In this document: positions 5,771 through 6,583 of the stretch, piece by piece
How positions within the stretch are numbered: the stretch's first letter is position 1
How the letters are laid out: each line of letters starts with the position of its first letter
From: Porphyromonadaceae bacterium
Lineage (GTDB): Bacteria; Bacteroidota; Bacteroidia; Bacteroidales; Tannerellaceae
Assembly (NCBI GenBank): GCA_003517945.1
Contig: DOZP01000346.1
Coordinates: 3,925-10,507, forward strand
Length of the DNA stretch: 6,583 nt
Direction of reading: 5' to 3'
Program-made: the position numbers and the translations under genes
Notes under the pieces: model-generated
What the model was told of the DNA's origin: nothing
The model's database searches: none
Seen by the model: only the letters and a program-made list of their open reading frames with translations

Positions 5771-6454
5771 ATGAAAAAGAAAAGTATTTTTAAAATTTTG
5801 GCGGCGGCGGTGCTGTTTAGCTGTGCGTTATTCGCTGTCATGGAGCAAGATAAAGAAACTGCGGTTTTGACCGTTGCCCCGGCTGTTGTACTCGGCGCGT
5901 CGGTTTTCTGTCAGGGGAGAAAGCCGGTCAACGACCAATTGACGGGGCTGACCATGAGTTGCGGCCACATGTCCCGTTATGCTTCGTATTCGTTCGAGTT
6001 ATGGGAGAAGGACGGCGAAACCGTCTTTTCCTGCCATTTCCATGACAATAAAGAGATAGAAAAAGAGATTAAAATGGAGAATGTCAGCGTGTCGCCCGAC
6101 TACATGCGCCGGTTGCGCGAAATCGCAAAGAAATACAACTTTGCGCGTATGAAGGCAAAAAACAGGTTCTACAAACCCTTTATACGTGATGCGCCATCGT
6201 ATCACACAGCCCTTTACTGGCCGGACAAAACTCGTATACCCCTCAATTTCCGGCCGGGAAACGGCGAAGTGGAAAAACTATTCCGCGAGATAGCGGATCT
6301 ATACGTGAATCCGTCAGACAGCGACTCATCGGAGGTTATTTTACCCTCCCGCGAACAGCAGCAACCTGCTCATGCGCCTGAGCTACCGTCTGAACCGGTT
6401 TTTAACTGCACACATGGGAAGGACGGCTATCCGGCGGACGGCGATGGGTATTGA
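5771..6454 (+). CDS. uncharacterised membrane-anchored or exported protein
   Basis: No family is recognised. From the ATG at 5771 the protein has 227 residues: a basic start (MKKKSIFK), a hydrophobic segment at about 9-23 containing LFSC (15-18, a poor lipobox because of Phe), a short charged stretch (EQDKET), then a second hydrophobic segment at about 31-46. It may thus be a two-helix membrane anchor, or a cleaved signal followed by an apolar stretch. The soluble part (about 50-190) looks like a compact alpha/beta domain, with YSFELWEKDGETVFSCHF, then a helix SPDYMRRLREIAKKYNF, then PLNFRPGNGEVEKLFREIADLY. The tail after 190 is low in order, rich in Ser, Pro and Gln, and ends in a Gly/Asp-rich stretch. 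An ATG at 5753 adds six residues but leaves a very short leader after the predicted promoter. It likely shares regulation with the lipoprotein gene upstream through the palindrome. Confidence 0.7.
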   Translation: MKKKSIFKILAAAVLFSCALFAVMEQDKETAVLTVAPAVVLGASVFCQGRKPVNDQLTGLTMSCGHMSRYASYSFELWEKDGETVFSCHFHDNKEIEKEIKMENVSVSPDYMRRLREIAKKYNFARMKAKNRFYKPFIRDAPSYHTALYWPDKTRIPLNFRPGNGEVEKLFREIADLYVNPSDSDSSEVILPSREQQQPAHAPELPSEPVFNCTHGKDGYPADGDGY

Positions 6455-6497
6455 AATGGAAGGAAAAGGTTTCACAACAATAAAATTTTAACTGTTT

Positions 6498-6583
6498 ATG
6501 GAGTGGTATGTAATTGTTCTGATAGTCTCGTCCGGGGTGTTTTTATTGACATCCGTCTGTTTGCTTTTGTTCGGAAATATGGA
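6498..6583 (+). CDS. N-terminus of a membrane protein (3' end outside window)
   Basis: An ATG at 6498 opens a frame of 28 codons that runs off the window. The visible residues are MEWYVIVLIVSSGVFLLTS followed by VCLLLFGNM, essentially one long hydrophobic segment, so a membrane-spanning start is likely. It begins 43 nt after the previous stop, with an AT-rich leader and no TAnnTTTG box, which suggests co-transcription with the gene at 5771. Too little is visible to name a family, and an entirely different protein is possible if the frame closes soon after the edge. Confidence 0.5.
   Translation, partial: MEWYVIVLIVSSGVFLLTSVCLLLFGNM

Noticed and set aside
6456..6491. Short frame starting at ATG 6456
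   Set aside because: It ends after 11 codons and has no feature of a leader peptide.
1..6583. CRISPR array, tRNA, rRNA or riboswitch
   Set aside because: No regularly spaced repeats, cloverleaf or recognisable aptamer core was seen on either strand.

Overview
The window looks like a chromosomal segment of a Bacteroidota bacterium, most likely order Bacteroidales. The phosphoglycerate kinase C-terminus, the TonB-dependent receptor with an N-terminal carboxypeptidase-regulatory-like domain, the SPII lipoprotein signal and the TAnnTTTG-type -7 promoter elements all point there. No database search was possible, so family names rest on motif recognition.

Layout. (1) 1-458: the 3' third of pgk, closed by two tandem intrinsic terminators (498-533 and 535-558). 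(2) 644-3883: a three-gene heavy-metal module, all on the + strand. It holds a small Cys/His-rich envelope protein of the HYC_CC_PP type, a 737-residue TonB-dependent outer-membrane receptor with a Cys-Cys pair in its plug, and a secreted HMA-domain protein with an MxCxxC site. Together they read as outer-membrane import plus periplasmic binding of a soft metal, most likely copper. A strong 18-bp hairpin (3908-3950) closes the module. (3) 3951-4434: a mostly non-coding stretch. It holds two small overlapping reading frames on the minus strand and then a striking 25-bp perfect inverted repeat. (4) 4435-6583: three consecutive + strand genes for envelope proteins. The first is a lipoprotein that appears to fuse a truncated FGE/sulfatase-modifying-factor N-terminus to a DUF3298/RsiV-like domain. 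The second is an unrecognised membrane-anchored protein. The third is a membrane protein cut by the window end.

The main unexplained signal is a palindromic element (core TGAGTAA-N2-TTACTCA, followed by TTGACA) present three times. Two copies face each other at 4276-4342; a third at 5688-5714 contains the stop codon of the fusion lipoprotein. In every copy the TTG lies exactly 20 nt before a -7-like octamer: TATCTTTG, TATTTTTA, and a poorer GACCTTTA on the minus strand. I read it as an operator-promoter cassette that would co-regulate the two lipoprotein-region genes and perhaps a divergent small gene. The same copies also form a pair of 27-bp inverted repeats bounding about 1.4 kb, so a mobile or invertible unit is an alternative reading.
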